Shown here: one piece after another, positions 1 through 7,356 of the stretch
Layout: every line of letters starts with the position of its first letter
How positions within the stretch are numbered: position 1 is the first letter of the stretch
Assembly (NCBI GenBank): GCA_946401755.1
Contig: CAMIVH010000007.1
Location: 1 to 21,276, forward strand
Reading direction: 5' to 3'
Source: an uncultured Caryophanales bacterium
GTDB lineage: Bacteria > Bacillota_I > Bacilli_A > RFN20 > CAG-826
Length of the DNA: 21,276 nt
Translations under genes and position numbers: made by a program
Notes under the pieces: generated by a model
Told to the model about the DNA's origin: nothing
The model's input: the letters and a program-made list of their open reading frames with translations, nothing else
Database searches by the model: none

Positions 1-1129
1 CAATGAATTTAAAACCGGTTAAGAATTCTTCAACTTTAACACCATAGTGTCTAGCAACATCTCCGCCTAAAGAAGATGTCACGATTGTATAGTACATGAC
101 ACCATTGTCACTTAAGGTACCTTTTTCTTTCTTTTGGGAGAAGATATAGTCCATTAATAAAGCCGCGCTTTGGTTACCTGTTAATGTTTGATAACTACCA
201 TCTTTAGCTTTATAGCCTAAACCGACACGGTCACCATCAGGGTCAGTCATGACAATTAAGTCTGCATCAATCTCTTTAGCGAGTTTAATTGGTTCAATGT
301 ACGCTCTTGGGTCTTCTGGGTTAGGAGATAATGTGCCAGAGAAGTCTGGGTCTGGAGCAACTTGGCTCATAACTGGATAGATTCTATAGCCTAAATCCTT
401 AAAGATTCTCATAGAATTGACATAGGAAGTACCATGATTTGGAGTAAAGACAATCTTGAAGTTAGATTTATCTAAATCTCTATTAATGGCGATAGATTCA
501 ACGAGTCTAACATATTCATCATCCACTTTATTATCTAAGAGGATATTTTCGCCTCTTACTTTAGCGGCTTCATATTCCACTTCTAATTCATTTGGAAGTT
601 CATCGATGAGTTCTAATAAACGTTTGATTTTATCTGGAACGAGTTGACAACCAGTTTCATCATAAACTTTATAACCATTATATTGTTTAGGATTATGACT
701 TGCGGTAATCATGATACCAGCGCAGGCTTTAAGATAACGGACCGCGAAAGATAATTCAGGAGTTGGTCTTAAGGCATCGAAGATATATGTTTTAATACCA
801 AAATCATTTAATGTTTCCGCACTTAAAAGAGTAAATTCACGCGACATGTGTCTATTATCATGAGAAATAACGACACCTTCCTCTTTCGCTTTTGGAAAGA
901 GTTCTAATAAGTACTTAGCAAACGCTACAGTGGCTTTTTTCACTGTGAAGTTATTCATTCTGTTAGTGCCTGGTCCGAGAACACCTCTCATACCAGCAGT
1001 ACCGAATTCAACATCTTTAAAGAATGCATCATCAATTTCTTTTTGATCCATCTTTCTTAAGATTTCTTTATCTTGTTCACTAACTTTAGCGGAATTAAGC
1101 CAACGTAAATAATTATCTTTTGTGCTCAT
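1..1129 (-). CDS. pgcA: Phospho-sugar mutase (phosphoglucomutase/phosphomannomutase family), C-terminus cut by window edge
   Basis: This enzyme of the alpha-D-phosphohexomutase family interconverts hexose 1- and 6-phosphates in the cytoplasm and feeds UDP-sugar and cell-envelope precursors. Translating the minus strand from the ATG at 1127-1129 gives MSTKDNYLRWLNSAKV, then a phosphate-binding FGTAGMRG loop. The catalytic phosphoserine loop TASHNPKQYNGYKVY follows, and further on the Mg-binding loop TDPDGDRVG. The reading frame runs off the window at base 1, so roughly the last third (sugar- and phosphate-binding domains) is missing. The start is supported by an AGGAG sequence lying inside the last codons of the upstream rluD-like gene, only 5 bp away, which implies translational coupling. 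Domain order resembles PgcA-type phosphoglucomutases; the symbol is by family resemblance and the substrate (glucose or mannose) cannot be fixed from the sequence. Confidence 0.93.
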   Translation of the reverse strand, partial: MSTKDNYLRWLNSAKVSEQDKEILRKMDQKEIDDAFFKDVEFGTAGMRGVLGPGTNRMNNFTVKKATVAFAKYLLELFPKAKEEGVVISHDNRHMSREFTLLSAETLNDFGIKTYIFDALRPTPELSFAVRYLKACAGIMITASHNPKQYNGYKVYDETGCQLVPDKIKRLLELIDELPNELEVEYEAAKVRGENILLDNKVDDEYVRLVESIAINRDLDKSNFKIVFTPNHGTSYVNSMRIFKDLGYRIYPVMSQVAPDPDFSGTLSPNPEDPRAYIEPIKLAKEIDADLIVMTDPDGDRVGLGYKAKDGSYQTLTGNQSAALLMDYIFSQKKEKGTLSDNGVMYYTIVTSSLGGDVARHYGVKVEEFLTGFKFI

Positions 1130-1134
1130 AATGT

Positions 1135-2124
1135 TTACTCCTCATTTATATTGTCTAACTTAGTTAGTATATTTGCAATTTCTTCATTAGGCTCTGCGAC
1201 GAATTCCTTTTTGCTTAGTTTTGTAAGAGGGGCAGGCAAATCACCAAAGCCAATCTTATAAGCATGGAGGAATTGTTTATTAAAACCATACTTTTGTTTG
1301 AATAATCTATTAGCGGCGAAGTCGCCATATTTTTCATCCCCAATGATTGGGTGGTTGATGTAAGCGAGGTGCACTCTGATTTGGTGGGTTCTACCGGTCA
1401 AAAGAGTGACGTCTAATAAACTATAGTCTTGATAACGTTTAATGACCTTATAGACCGTTTTTGCACTCTTTCCTCCTTTACTTAAAGGAGCAACAGTCAC
1501 TGTGTTATTCTTTTCATCCTTTTTAAGTGGAGCGGTGATGTTATCTTTATCTTTTTCCACTTGGCCCACTACTAAGGCGAGATAATGTTTATTAATTAAA
1601 TCGTGATTCTTAAATAGTTCAAATAATAGTTCTAAGGTTTGATGGTTTTTACCAAAGGCCACGATACCAGAAGTGTTTCTATCTAGACGATGCGCTGGTC
1701 CTGGTTTGAAGGCAATTTCTTTTTCTGGATTATATTCACCTTTATAGATGAGATACTCCACGACCATTTGATCTAAGGATTCGTCTTGAGGAGCGCTTTT
1801 CTGCACGAGCAAACCTCTTGGTTTATTCACGAATAAAACATTCTCATCTTCGTAGATAATCCAATCTTTGATTTGATTATTAGGTTGGTAGGCTTTTTCT
1901 TTTAAGAAATCGTTAAATTGATCTTCACTGATATAGATAGCGACTTCGTCATCAGCGGTTAATCTAAACTTCTTATCTTCGTGATGACCGTTAACTTTAA
2001 CGTCTTTTTTCCTAAATATTTTATATATAAAGGATATTGGAGCGGACACGAGTAGTTTTTGAATATACTTCTCTAATGTCTGTCCTTCTTCGCTTTGTTG
2101 CACCTTGAATATTCGCATATTCAT
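1135..2124 (-). CDS. RluA-family 23S rRNA pseudouridine synthase (RluC/RluD type)
   Basis: This enzyme isomerises specific uridines in large-subunit rRNA to pseudouridine. The 329-residue product has an N-terminal S4-like RNA-binding region (about residues 14-62). The catalytic domain follows, with the family signature HRLDRNTSG at 145-153, where Asp148 would be the nucleophile, and the GRTHQIRVHL block at 244-253. Length is normal for RluC/RluD proteins. Two in-frame ATGs (2124 and 2118) could start it and neither has a convincing Shine-Dalgarno sequence; an AT-rich stretch with a TATAAA box lies about 16 bp upstream. It sits at the head of a two-gene unit with the sugar-phosphate mutase. 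The pairing is probably one of convenience. The exact target uridine cannot be assigned. Confidence 0.93.
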   Translation of the reverse strand: MNMRIFKVQQSEEGQTLEKYIQKLLVSAPISFIYKIFRKKDVKVNGHHEDKKFRLTADDEVAIYISEDQFNDFLKEKAYQPNNQIKDWIIYEDENVLFVNKPRGLLVQKSAPQDESLDQMVVEYLIYKGEYNPEKEIAFKPGPAHRLDRNTSGIVAFGKNHQTLELLFELFKNHDLINKHYLALVVGQVEKDKDNITAPLKKDEKNNTVTVAPLSKGGKSAKTVYKVIKRYQDYSLLDVTLLTGRTHQIRVHLAYINHPIIGDEKYGDFAANRLFKQKYGFNKQFLHAYKIGFGDLPAPLTKLSKKEFVAEPNEEIANILTKLDNINEE

Positions 2125-2155
2125 ATTGTAAAAAAACTATTTTATAAAATAAAGA

Positions 2156-2183
2156 GTGACTAATTTAATTTTTTTGTTATAAT
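2156..2183 (+). promoter_or_regulatory. Promoter of tRNA-Ser
   Basis: A perfect TATAAT lies at 2178-2183 with a GTGACT -35-like hexamer at 2156-2161, 16 bp apart. The predicted start lies about 30 bases upstream of the mature tRNA-Ser 5' end. No other plus-strand gene follows before the terminator. Confidence 0.65.
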
Positions 2184-2217
2184 ACTATTCGCACGTTCAA
2201 ATATTGTTCAGCCATAC

Positions 2218-2308
2218 GGAGGAATACCCAAGAGGCTGAAGGGGCGGGCTTGGAAAGCTCGTAGACATGTAACAGTGTGCGAGGGTTCAAATCCCTCTTC
2301 CTCCGCCA
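2218..2308 (+). tRNA. tRNA-Ser(GGA)
   Basis: The acceptor strands GGAGGAA (2218-2224) and TTCCTCC (2298-2304) pair fully, followed by discriminator G and encoded CCA. The anticodon arm CGGGC/GCTCG encloses loop TTGGAAA, giving anticodon GGA. A long variable arm typical of class II serine tRNAs is present, and the T arm GAGGG/CCCTC with TTCAAAT is intact. It is a single-gene transcription unit with its own promoter and terminator. Confidence 0.97.
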
Positions 2309-2311
2309 CGT

Positions 2312-2346
2312 AAAAAATAACACGTCAATTGACGTGTTTTTTATTT
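2312..2346. terminator. Bidirectional terminator between tRNA-Ser and the esterase gene
   Basis: The hairpin AACACGTC-AATT-GACGTGTT spans 2319-2338. It is flanked by an A-rich run on the left and a T run on the right, so it can end tRNA-Ser on the plus strand and the convergent esterase gene on the minus strand. Confidence 0.9.
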
Positions 2347-3229
2347 ATTTGATGATGTATTGACCAGCGGTTTTTCCTAATAGCAGCATCGAAGCAGCAT
2401 CATAATGGGCGATGTCATTATCCTTTAATGAAAGATTAATCGCATTTTCATCTTCACCATTGGTCTTGATGCAATAGAAATGGTCATCTTCTTTAGAGAG
2501 ATTTTCTTTGCACTTATTAATGACTTCTGGATGAGTCCATATTCCTTTAGTGGAAATATAGGCATCCACAAAATTAAAGTAATTATAAATCCAATCATTT
2601 AAATCAGATCTTAGATAATTTATGAAATAACGTTCTCCTTTAAGATATTTATCTGAACGTGGGTAAAGATGGGAATCTGATTCACCTTGCATCCAGAAAA
2701 GGCCTCTCACTCTTGGAGTCTTTCCTTGTTTCTCCAACAATCTTAATTGTCCTTTAATAAATTCAATAAAGCGGTTGTAGAGTTTTTGTTTTTGACCAGT
2801 GTCTTTAACGTATTGAGTTAATAAACAAGAGCCACTATAGGAGGCTTTAATGATATAGGATGTTTCTTCTTTTTGGCTTAAGGTTTCCGCGATACCAATT
2901 TCTGGTCCAAAAAGATCTTCATTATTGCCAAAGCCCCACTTTGTGGGAACATACTCTTTTTGAATACGTTCATCGACATCATAAGACATCAAGACTTTAG
3001 TGTTGCCTTCACTATATTTTTGATATAAGTCTACTTCTTTTTCTTTTAAATGCTCATGAGGGGCAACTCCACTTGCGTTACTTTGACCCATGATTAAATA
3101 AACATTGTCATAAGTGACATTTGCATCTAATGGCTTTGGTTCGTAAGGTATTTCAATGTTTGTTTCATTACTACAGCCAGAGATAGATGTTATTAATGGT
3201 AACAAGAAGAGTAATTGTTTTATTTTCAT
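2345..3229 (-). CDS. Secreted lipoprotein, SGNH/sialate O-acetylesterase-like (SASA/DUF303)
   Basis: The product is predicted to be a membrane-anchored esterase that removes acetyl groups from extracellular carbohydrates. Starting at ATG 3229 it has a classical lipoprotein signal: MKIKQ, a hydrophobic core, and lipobox ISGC with the lipidated Cys near residue 19. The mature part contains YLIMGQSNASG (nucleophile Ser about residue 50), a GPE block (about 107-109), WMQGESD (about 178-184) and a C-terminal HYDAASMLLLG bearing the probable catalytic His, all hallmarks of the SASA family. The frame is open further upstream to 3340, but that would run into the neighbouring gene and bury the signal peptide, so 3229 is preferred. 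There is no Shine-Dalgarno; TATAAT lies only 6 bp upstream of the ATG. The real substrate is unknown. Confidence 0.85.
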   Translation of the reverse strand: MKIKQLLFLLPLITSISGCSNETNIEIPYEPKPLDANVTYDNVYLIMGQSNASGVAPHEHLKEKEVDLYQKYSEGNTKVLMSYDVDERIQKEYVPTKWGFGNNEDLFGPEIGIAETLSQKEETSYIIKASYSGSCLLTQYVKDTGQKQKLYNRFIEFIKGQLRLLEKQGKTPRVRGLFWMQGESDSHLYPRSDKYLKGERYFINYLRSDLNDWIYNYFNFVDAYISTKGIWTHPEVINKCKENLSKEDDHFYCIKTNGEDENAINLSLKDNDIAHYDAASMLLLGKTAGQYIIK

Positions 3230-3238
3230 AAGAATATT

Positions 3239-3260
3239 ATAAAAGGGCTTGTTCAGCCCT
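3239..3260 (-). terminator. Terminator of the HAD/helical/membrane-protein operon
   Basis: On the minus strand AGGGCT-GAACA-AGCCCT (3244-3260) is followed by TTTTATA. It lies just downstream of the small membrane-protein gene and just upstream of the esterase start. Confidence 0.88.
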
Positions 3261-3281
3261 AATATTTTAATTTTGGAAGAA

Positions 3282-3656
3282 TTATTCAGCTTTAGCTTCA
3301 GCAGGTTCTGCTGGTTGTTCAGCGACGACTTTGTCGTCATCTTTCTTTAAAGCATTAAGACGAGCACTTCTACGTTGTTCTCTTTCAGTAGCGCGGTCGA
3401 ATGTCTTAGCGAAGATTAACATCACAGCGACACCGGCGACAACACCGAAGACAATGATAAGTAAGCCCCAGAAATAAAGACCTAAGCCAAATTGTTTTGT
3501 GAAATTAGCGTTGAATTCTGTTAAGGCGTTGATGTTGTTATATTTGGTCACTAAACCAAGAACAACATATGTTAAGCCCCAGATAATCACTAAAGCACAA
3601 ATTGGATACCATACTAATTCAAAGATGGATACTGGTAATTTCTTTTTGTTTGCCAT
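3282..3656 (-). CDS. Hypothetical two-helix membrane protein with acidic Pro/Ala/Glu tail
   Basis: The 124-residue protein belongs to no family I recognise. It has two clear hydrophobic segments, about residues 13-36 and 56-83, joined by a short polar loop. A strongly charged cytoplasmic-looking region then ends in a Pro/Ala/Glu/Lys-rich tail (about 109-124). The ATG is preceded by a good AGGAGA ribosome binding site 17 bp after the upstream gene stops, and a terminator follows, making it the last gene of a three-gene operon. Its tail is similar in composition to the tail of the protein encoded just upstream, so the two may act together; this is inference. Confidence 0.8.
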   Translation of the reverse strand: MANKKKLPVSIFELVWYPICALVIIWGLTYVVLGLVTKYNNINALTEFNANFTKQFGLGLYFWGLLIIVFGVVAGVAVMLIFAKTFDRATEREQRRSARLNALKKDDDKVVAEQPAEPAEAKAE

Positions 3657-3673
3657 AACTATAATCTCCTTTA

Positions 3674-4525
3674 TTAGTTAGCTTTCTCTTCTGGCTTCTC
3701 TTGTGGTTGAGGAGCACTCTTGGTGACTTCTTGGACCACTTGTTGATATGTGGCTTTCCAAGCGGCTTCGTTTTTAGCAACGGCTTCGTTAAGTCTCTTA
3801 TTGAGATCATCAAAGATTTCTTTGAAACCTTTGTTATCTGGACGTTGTCTTCTACCTTCGGTCATTTCTAAGACACGATTTGTTTCGTCTAATAAGTCGA
3901 GAGTTTCGTTGTCTGTGCAGTGAGCGTGAGCACGTGAGAAGCGTAAGAAGCCAGCGAGTTTAGCAAGTTCATTTTGTACGATGAAGTTACTTTGTGGTGT
4001 GGCTTTACCTTGGCTTTCATTCATGACCTTTTGGAATTCAGCGAATGATTCTTCGAATGTGCGCATGCCAAGCATTGCTAAGACGACACGATACATTCTT
4101 TCATCTTCATCCACGAGTTTGAGCATTAATTGATCGATTTCTTTGTTTTGAATACCATAGTTGAGATATTGGAAAACGATATCTCTCATGGTTTCGGTTA
4201 AACCCACTGTCATATCGAATAATGTGACCATTTGGGCATAATCGACACGAACCTTATCACCTGATGGGATTAAGATTGTGCTGTTTTCAGAATATAAGTC
4301 AGTGATAAATGAATTGACTTTTTCTCTGATTTTATCACCAGCTTCACCATTGTTTTTTAAGAAATCACCGAAAGGTGTACCTTCTTGTAAGTTGTCTTCG
4401 AGAATCTTTTTACGATTATTGTAGATTTCGATTGTGTGATCTCTCTTGATGGAATATTCAAGAGTGTCACGGATGGTGAGTAAGTAGTGATAAAGTCTAA
4501 AGGTGTATAAACTAAAGTTATTCAT
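3674..4525 (-). CDS. Hypothetical helical soluble protein, middle gene of HAD operon
   Basis: The 283-residue protein is predicted to be almost entirely alpha-helical, with no signal peptide or membrane segment, and I cannot assign it to a family. The N-terminal half contains Tyr-rich helices (SLYTFRLYHYLL). The middle has several amphipathic helices. The C-terminus is a Pro/Gln/Glu/Lys-rich, probably disordered tail (about 268-283). Its ATG overlaps the end of the HAD phosphatase gene by 8 bases, and an AGGAG sequence sits in the overlap, so translation is coupled. Codon use matches its neighbours and there is no sign of transfer. Being locked between a phosphatase and a small membrane protein suggests a role at the membrane or as a partner protein, but no function can be named. 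Confidence 0.82.
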   Translation of the reverse strand: MNNFSLYTFRLYHYLLTIRDTLEYSIKRDHTIEIYNNRKKILEDNLQEGTPFGDFLKNNGEAGDKIREKVNSFITDLYSENSTILIPSGDKVRVDYAQMVTLFDMTVGLTETMRDIVFQYLNYGIQNKEIDQLMLKLVDEDERMYRVVLAMLGMRTFEESFAEFQKVMNESQGKATPQSNFIVQNELAKLAGFLRFSRAHAHCTDNETLDLLDETNRVLEMTEGRRQRPDNKGFKEIFDDLNKRLNEAVAKNEAAWKATYQQVVQEVTKSAPQPQEKPEEKAN

Positions 4526-5369
4526 GTTGTTCTCCTTCCAAAATAAGATTTTCTAATTTGTAGACCCTGGAAATAATGTTTTTAGCGTATTTCCTCGCAC
4601 TTGGATGGCCACGCTTCATACAATAGCTATGCTCATAGTATTTGTTGAACATAGTGATGTCATTTCCAGAATCACCAACGACATAGACGTCTTTAGCGTC
4701 AATGCCCGTTAACTGGCAATATCTTTCTACACCATTACCTTTATTGCAACCCCTTGGGGTTAACTCATTAACTTGGGCAGTCCAGGAAGATTCAATTTCA
4801 GGGAATTGTTCACGGAATTCCTTATTGAGTTCCTTACTGATCTGCGCTTTTTTCTTCTTAAGACCAATGAATGTCATAATCTTATAAACCTTTGATGATT
4901 CGAGTTCTTTATTGAATAAATCATCATCAGCGATGAATGGTTCACGATATGAGAATTGGAACCACCACCAGATTTTATAAAACCAGATATAGAAGAATGC
5001 GACTTTACGACCGGTCTTAATAATGCATGGATGATTTTCACTAGTCATTAATAAGGCAATTGGTTCATACGCTGTTTCAATACGATTGATGATATTCTTC
5101 AATTTCGCATTTGGCATCGCCTTATTATAAATAAGTTTATCGTCAGCGATGATTTGGCTTGAACAGCATGTGATAAAATCTACAGGTCTTTTAATTTCGT
5201 CTTTTAATCTCTCTGTGAACTGAGTGGATCTTGATGTAACTAAGACTAATTTATTACCTGCATCAATCCATCTACGTAAAAACTTGACGTTCTTTTTGCA
5301 GATGCATCTTCTAATACTTTTGGGATAGAACAATGTTCCATCTAAATCAATAGCTAGTAATTTTGCCAT
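4518..5369 (-). CDS. Cof-type HAD-superfamily phosphatase (HAD-IIB)
   Basis: The product is a predicted cytoplasmic Mg-dependent phosphatase acting on a sugar phosphate or similar small molecule. All four HAD motifs are visible: DLDGT (residues 8-12, nucleophile Asp8 and acid/base Asp10), TSRS at 45-48, Lys210 in NKGNGVE, and VVGDSGND at 230-237. The large cap between motifs II and III identifies subclass IIB. An unusual aromatic stretch lies in the cap at about 125-141, including three consecutive Trp, all coded by TGG. The gene heads a three-gene operon and its last bases overlap the start of the next gene. GGAG sits only a couple of bases from the ATG, and a good promoter lies so close that the transcript would have almost no leader. 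Substrate unknown. Confidence 0.88.
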   Translation of the reverse strand: MAKLLAIDLDGTLFYPKSIRRCICKKNVKFLRRWIDAGNKLVLVTSRSTQFTERLKDEIKRPVDFITCCSSQIIADDKLIYNKAMPNAKLKNIINRIETAYEPIALLMTSENHPCIIKTGRKVAFFYIWFYKIWWWFQFSYREPFIADDDLFNKELESSKVYKIMTFIGLKKKKAQISKELNKEFREQFPEIESSWTAQVNELTPRGCNKGNGVERYCQLTGIDAKDVYVVGDSGNDITMFNKYYEHSYCMKRGHPSARKYAKNIISRVYKLENLILEGEQHE

Positions 5370-5377
5370 GCTCCTAT

Positions 5378-5405
5378 ATTATACACGCGTGAAAAACATT
5401 GTCAC
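5378..5405 (-). promoter_or_regulatory. Promoter of the HAD phosphatase operon
   Basis: On the minus strand GTGACA (5400-5405) and TATAAT (5378-5383) are separated by 16 bp. TATAAT ends 8 bases before the ATG, so the expected transcription start falls at or within a base or two of the start codon. Confidence 0.7.
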
Positions 5406-5442
5406 ATATTTTTGCACTTTTTTTCTTCATGTGTGTTAGGCA

Positions 5443-5468
5443 CAAAAAAAGCGGAACAAAGTCCGCTT
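5443..5468 (-). terminator. Terminator of hpf
   Basis: On the minus strand AAGCGGA-CTTTGT-TCCGCTT is followed by a run of T. It lies just after the hpf stop codon at 5486 and before the HAD operon promoter. Confidence 0.92.
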
Positions 5469-5485
5469 CTTTTATTTTGTTTAGA

Positions 5486-6034
5486 TTAGGCGATAGGATT
5501 CTCCGCTTGGATGACGCCATATCCACCATCACGACGGATATAAACGACACTAATGCGGTCATCTTCTTCATCGAGGTAGAGGAAGAAATCATGGCCTAAG
5601 GCTTCCATTCTAAGAATGGCTTCATCAATCTTCATTGATTGTAAATAATAAGATTTTGCTCTAACGACGACATCTTCTTCTTTGTCGCCTTCTTCTTCTT
5701 GGAGTTCTTGGAATTGGACTGCTTCAGCGAATGAGGCTCTGCCGCTGCGATCCATTCTTGTTTTAACTTTGCGCATTTGGCCAACGAGTTTGTCGATGGC
5801 TAAGTCAATTGCAGCATATAAATCTGCATCTTCGACTTCCGCACGGAGTGGCATTTGAGGTAAGAAGATTGTAATCTCTACTCTTTGGGTTTCACCATGC
5901 ACACTGACAACAGCACGGCATTCGATTTCATCATTAATAAGAAAAAACTTATCCATTCTTGATAGTTTCTTCTTAATAGCGGAAGAAATGGCGTCTGTTA
6001 CTTGGATGTTTTTGCCGATAATTTGGTATTTCAT
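5486..6034 (-). CDS. hpf: Long-form ribosome hibernation promoting factor
   Basis: This protein binds the 30S subunit near the decoding centre and dimerises ribosomes into inactive 100S particles under starvation. The 182-residue protein has the N-terminal beta-alpha-beta-beta-beta-alpha domain (about 1-100, MKYQIIGKNIQVTDAI at the start). An acidic linker at about 108-122 follows. The C-terminal dimerisation domain (about 123-180) carries the family motif MEALGHDFFLYLDEE followed by VVYIRRDGGYGVIQ. This is the long form found in Bacillota rather than the short gamma-proteobacterial form. The ATG at 6034 has a near-perfect GGAAGGAGG site. It has its own -10 box, and no strong terminator separates it from metK upstream. 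Confidence 0.96.
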   Translation of the reverse strand: MKYQIIGKNIQVTDAISSAIKKKLSRMDKFFLINDEIECRAVVSVHGETQRVEITIFLPQMPLRAEVEDADLYAAIDLAIDKLVGQMRKVKTRMDRSGRASFAEAVQFQELQEEEGDKEEDVVVRAKSYYLQSMKIDEAILRMEALGHDFFLYLDEEDDRISVVYIRRDGGYGVIQAENPIA

Positions 6035-6082
6035 ATGTTGTAACCTCCTTCCAAATTATGAAACAGAAGTTCAGTCACTTAC

Positions 6083-6088
6083 ATTATA
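6083..6088 (-). promoter_or_regulatory. -10 box of hpf promoter
   Basis: A perfect TATAAT lies on the minus strand 48 bp before the hpf ATG. No convincing -35 hexamer was found at the usual distance and no sigma-B-like pair was recognised. The expected leader is about 42 bases and contains the strong ribosome binding site. Confidence 0.5.
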
Positions 6089-6122
6089 GCACCGGTATTA
6101 TCGTTTATAAATATAAGGTTGG

Positions 6123-7289
6123 TTATTTGAGAAGTTTTTTGATTTCTTCAACTTTATCGAGTTTTTCCCATGGTAAGTTGAGGTCTGGGCGACCAAAATG
6201 ACCATAGTTTGTGAGTTCTCTATATTTGAATGTTGGGTCAGTAAGATTGAATTGTTTAATAATCATACCTGGACGGCAGTCAAAGACTGATCTCACAACA
6301 CTGAGGATTTTATCATCGCTATAGTGGGATGTTTTATATGTTCTAACACTGATGGATAATGGTTGGTTGACACCAATAGCATAGCTAAGTTGCACACGTA
6401 AGCGTCTAGCTACGCCTGCAGCCACGAGGTTCTTAGCGATATATCTTGCCATATAAGCAGCGGATCTATCCACTTTAGTTGGGTCTTTACCAGAGAAAGC
6501 GCCACCACCGTGTTCGCATGTGCCACCATATGTATCAACAATAATCTTACGTCCGGTCACGCCTGTATCACCTGTAGGACCACCAATGACGAATTTACCA
6601 GTTGGGTTAAAGTACACTTTAAAGTCTGTGTTTAAGCCAAATGATTTAGCGACTTTCTTCATGATGTTTTCCACAACATAGTTTTTGAATTCTTCTAAGT
6701 CGATATTGTCATCGTGTTGAATGGACATTAAGACTGTATCGATACGAATATTGTCTGGATCGGTATAGTCAATAGTCACTTGTGACTTCATATCTGGACG
6801 AGCGTGTTTGAAGACACCCGCTTTTCTTTGATTAGTGGCTTCTCTGACTAATTTATGGGCAATGGAGATCGCTAATGGCATATAGCCTTCTGTTTCATCA
6901 GTAGCGTAACCAAACATAATACCTTGGTCACCCGCACCAACATCTTCAGGCTTTTGTTGAGAGACACCAATGGAAATATCGTGTGATTGTTCTTTAACCT
7001 TCACTTCTACTTCCACTGTATGATAGTCAGTACCGAGTTCTGGACGATCATAACCGATATTCTTTAAAACATCTTTAACGATTTGGACATAATTTGGTTG
7101 GACCTTGCATGTGATTTCCCCACCGATTAAGACAAAATTATTGCTCGCGAAAACTTCGCAAGCCACTCTGGCGTTTTTATCCTCTTTTAAACAGGCATCC
7201 AAAATAGCGTCTGCGATTTGATCGCACACTTTATCTGGGTGTCCTTCACTCACTGATTCTGAGGTAAATAAGATTTTTTCTTTAGCCAT
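6123..7289 (-). CDS. metK: S-adenosylmethionine synthetase
   Basis: This enzyme makes SAM from methionine and ATP, the methyl donor for RNA, DNA and small-molecule methylation. The 388-residue product shows the N-terminal SESVSEGHPDKVCDQIADAIL block (GHPDK at 16-20, ATP and methionine contacts), the GAGDQGIMFGYA signature 1, and the Gly-rich GGGAFSGKDPTKVDRSAAY signature 2. The ATG at 7289 is preceded by AAAGGAG with 8-base spacing. The frame is open 14 codons further upstream, but that extension would cover the terminator of the leader and is rejected. Expression is controlled by a SAM-I riboswitch upstream. No hairpin terminator is seen after the stop, so some transcripts may run on into hpf. 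Confidence 0.98.
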   Translation of the reverse strand: MAKEKILFTSESVSEGHPDKVCDQIADAILDACLKEDKNARVACEVFASNNFVLIGGEITCKVQPNYVQIVKDVLKNIGYDRPELGTDYHTVEVEVKVKEQSHDISIGVSQQKPEDVGAGDQGIMFGYATDETEGYMPLAISIAHKLVREATNQRKAGVFKHARPDMKSQVTIDYTDPDNIRIDTVLMSIQHDDNIDLEEFKNYVVENIMKKVAKSFGLNTDFKVYFNPTGKFVIGGPTGDTGVTGRKIIVDTYGGTCEHGGGAFSGKDPTKVDRSAAYMARYIAKNLVAAGVARRLRVQLSYAIGVNQPLSISVRTYKTSHYSDDKILSVVRSVFDCRPGMIIKQFNLTDPTFKYRELTNYGHFGRPDLNLPWEKLDKVEEIKKLLK

Positions 7290-7309
7290 TATTGATACTC
7301 CTTTATATA

Positions 7310-7339
7310 AACAAAGCCCTCCCACATTCATGGAAGGGC
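7310..7339 (-). terminator. Regulated terminator of the metK riboswitch
   Basis: On the minus strand a 9-bp stem GCCCTTCCA/TGGGAGGGC (7316-7339, one T-G pair) with a 6-base loop is followed by TTTGTTTA, a somewhat interrupted U tract. It lies between the aptamer and the metK ribosome binding site, the expected place for an expression platform. Confidence 0.82.
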
Positions 7340-7356
7340 ATTCTTTTTTCCTTCAA

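Noticed and set aside
456..647. Ser-rich 63-codon plus-strand frame
   Set aside because: It is antisense to the phosphoglucomutase-type gene; its composition reflects the opposite strand's codons.
3230..3340. Longer N-terminus for the esterase lipoprotein
   Set aside because: It would overlap the membrane-protein gene and its terminator, and would place the lipoprotein signal peptide internally.
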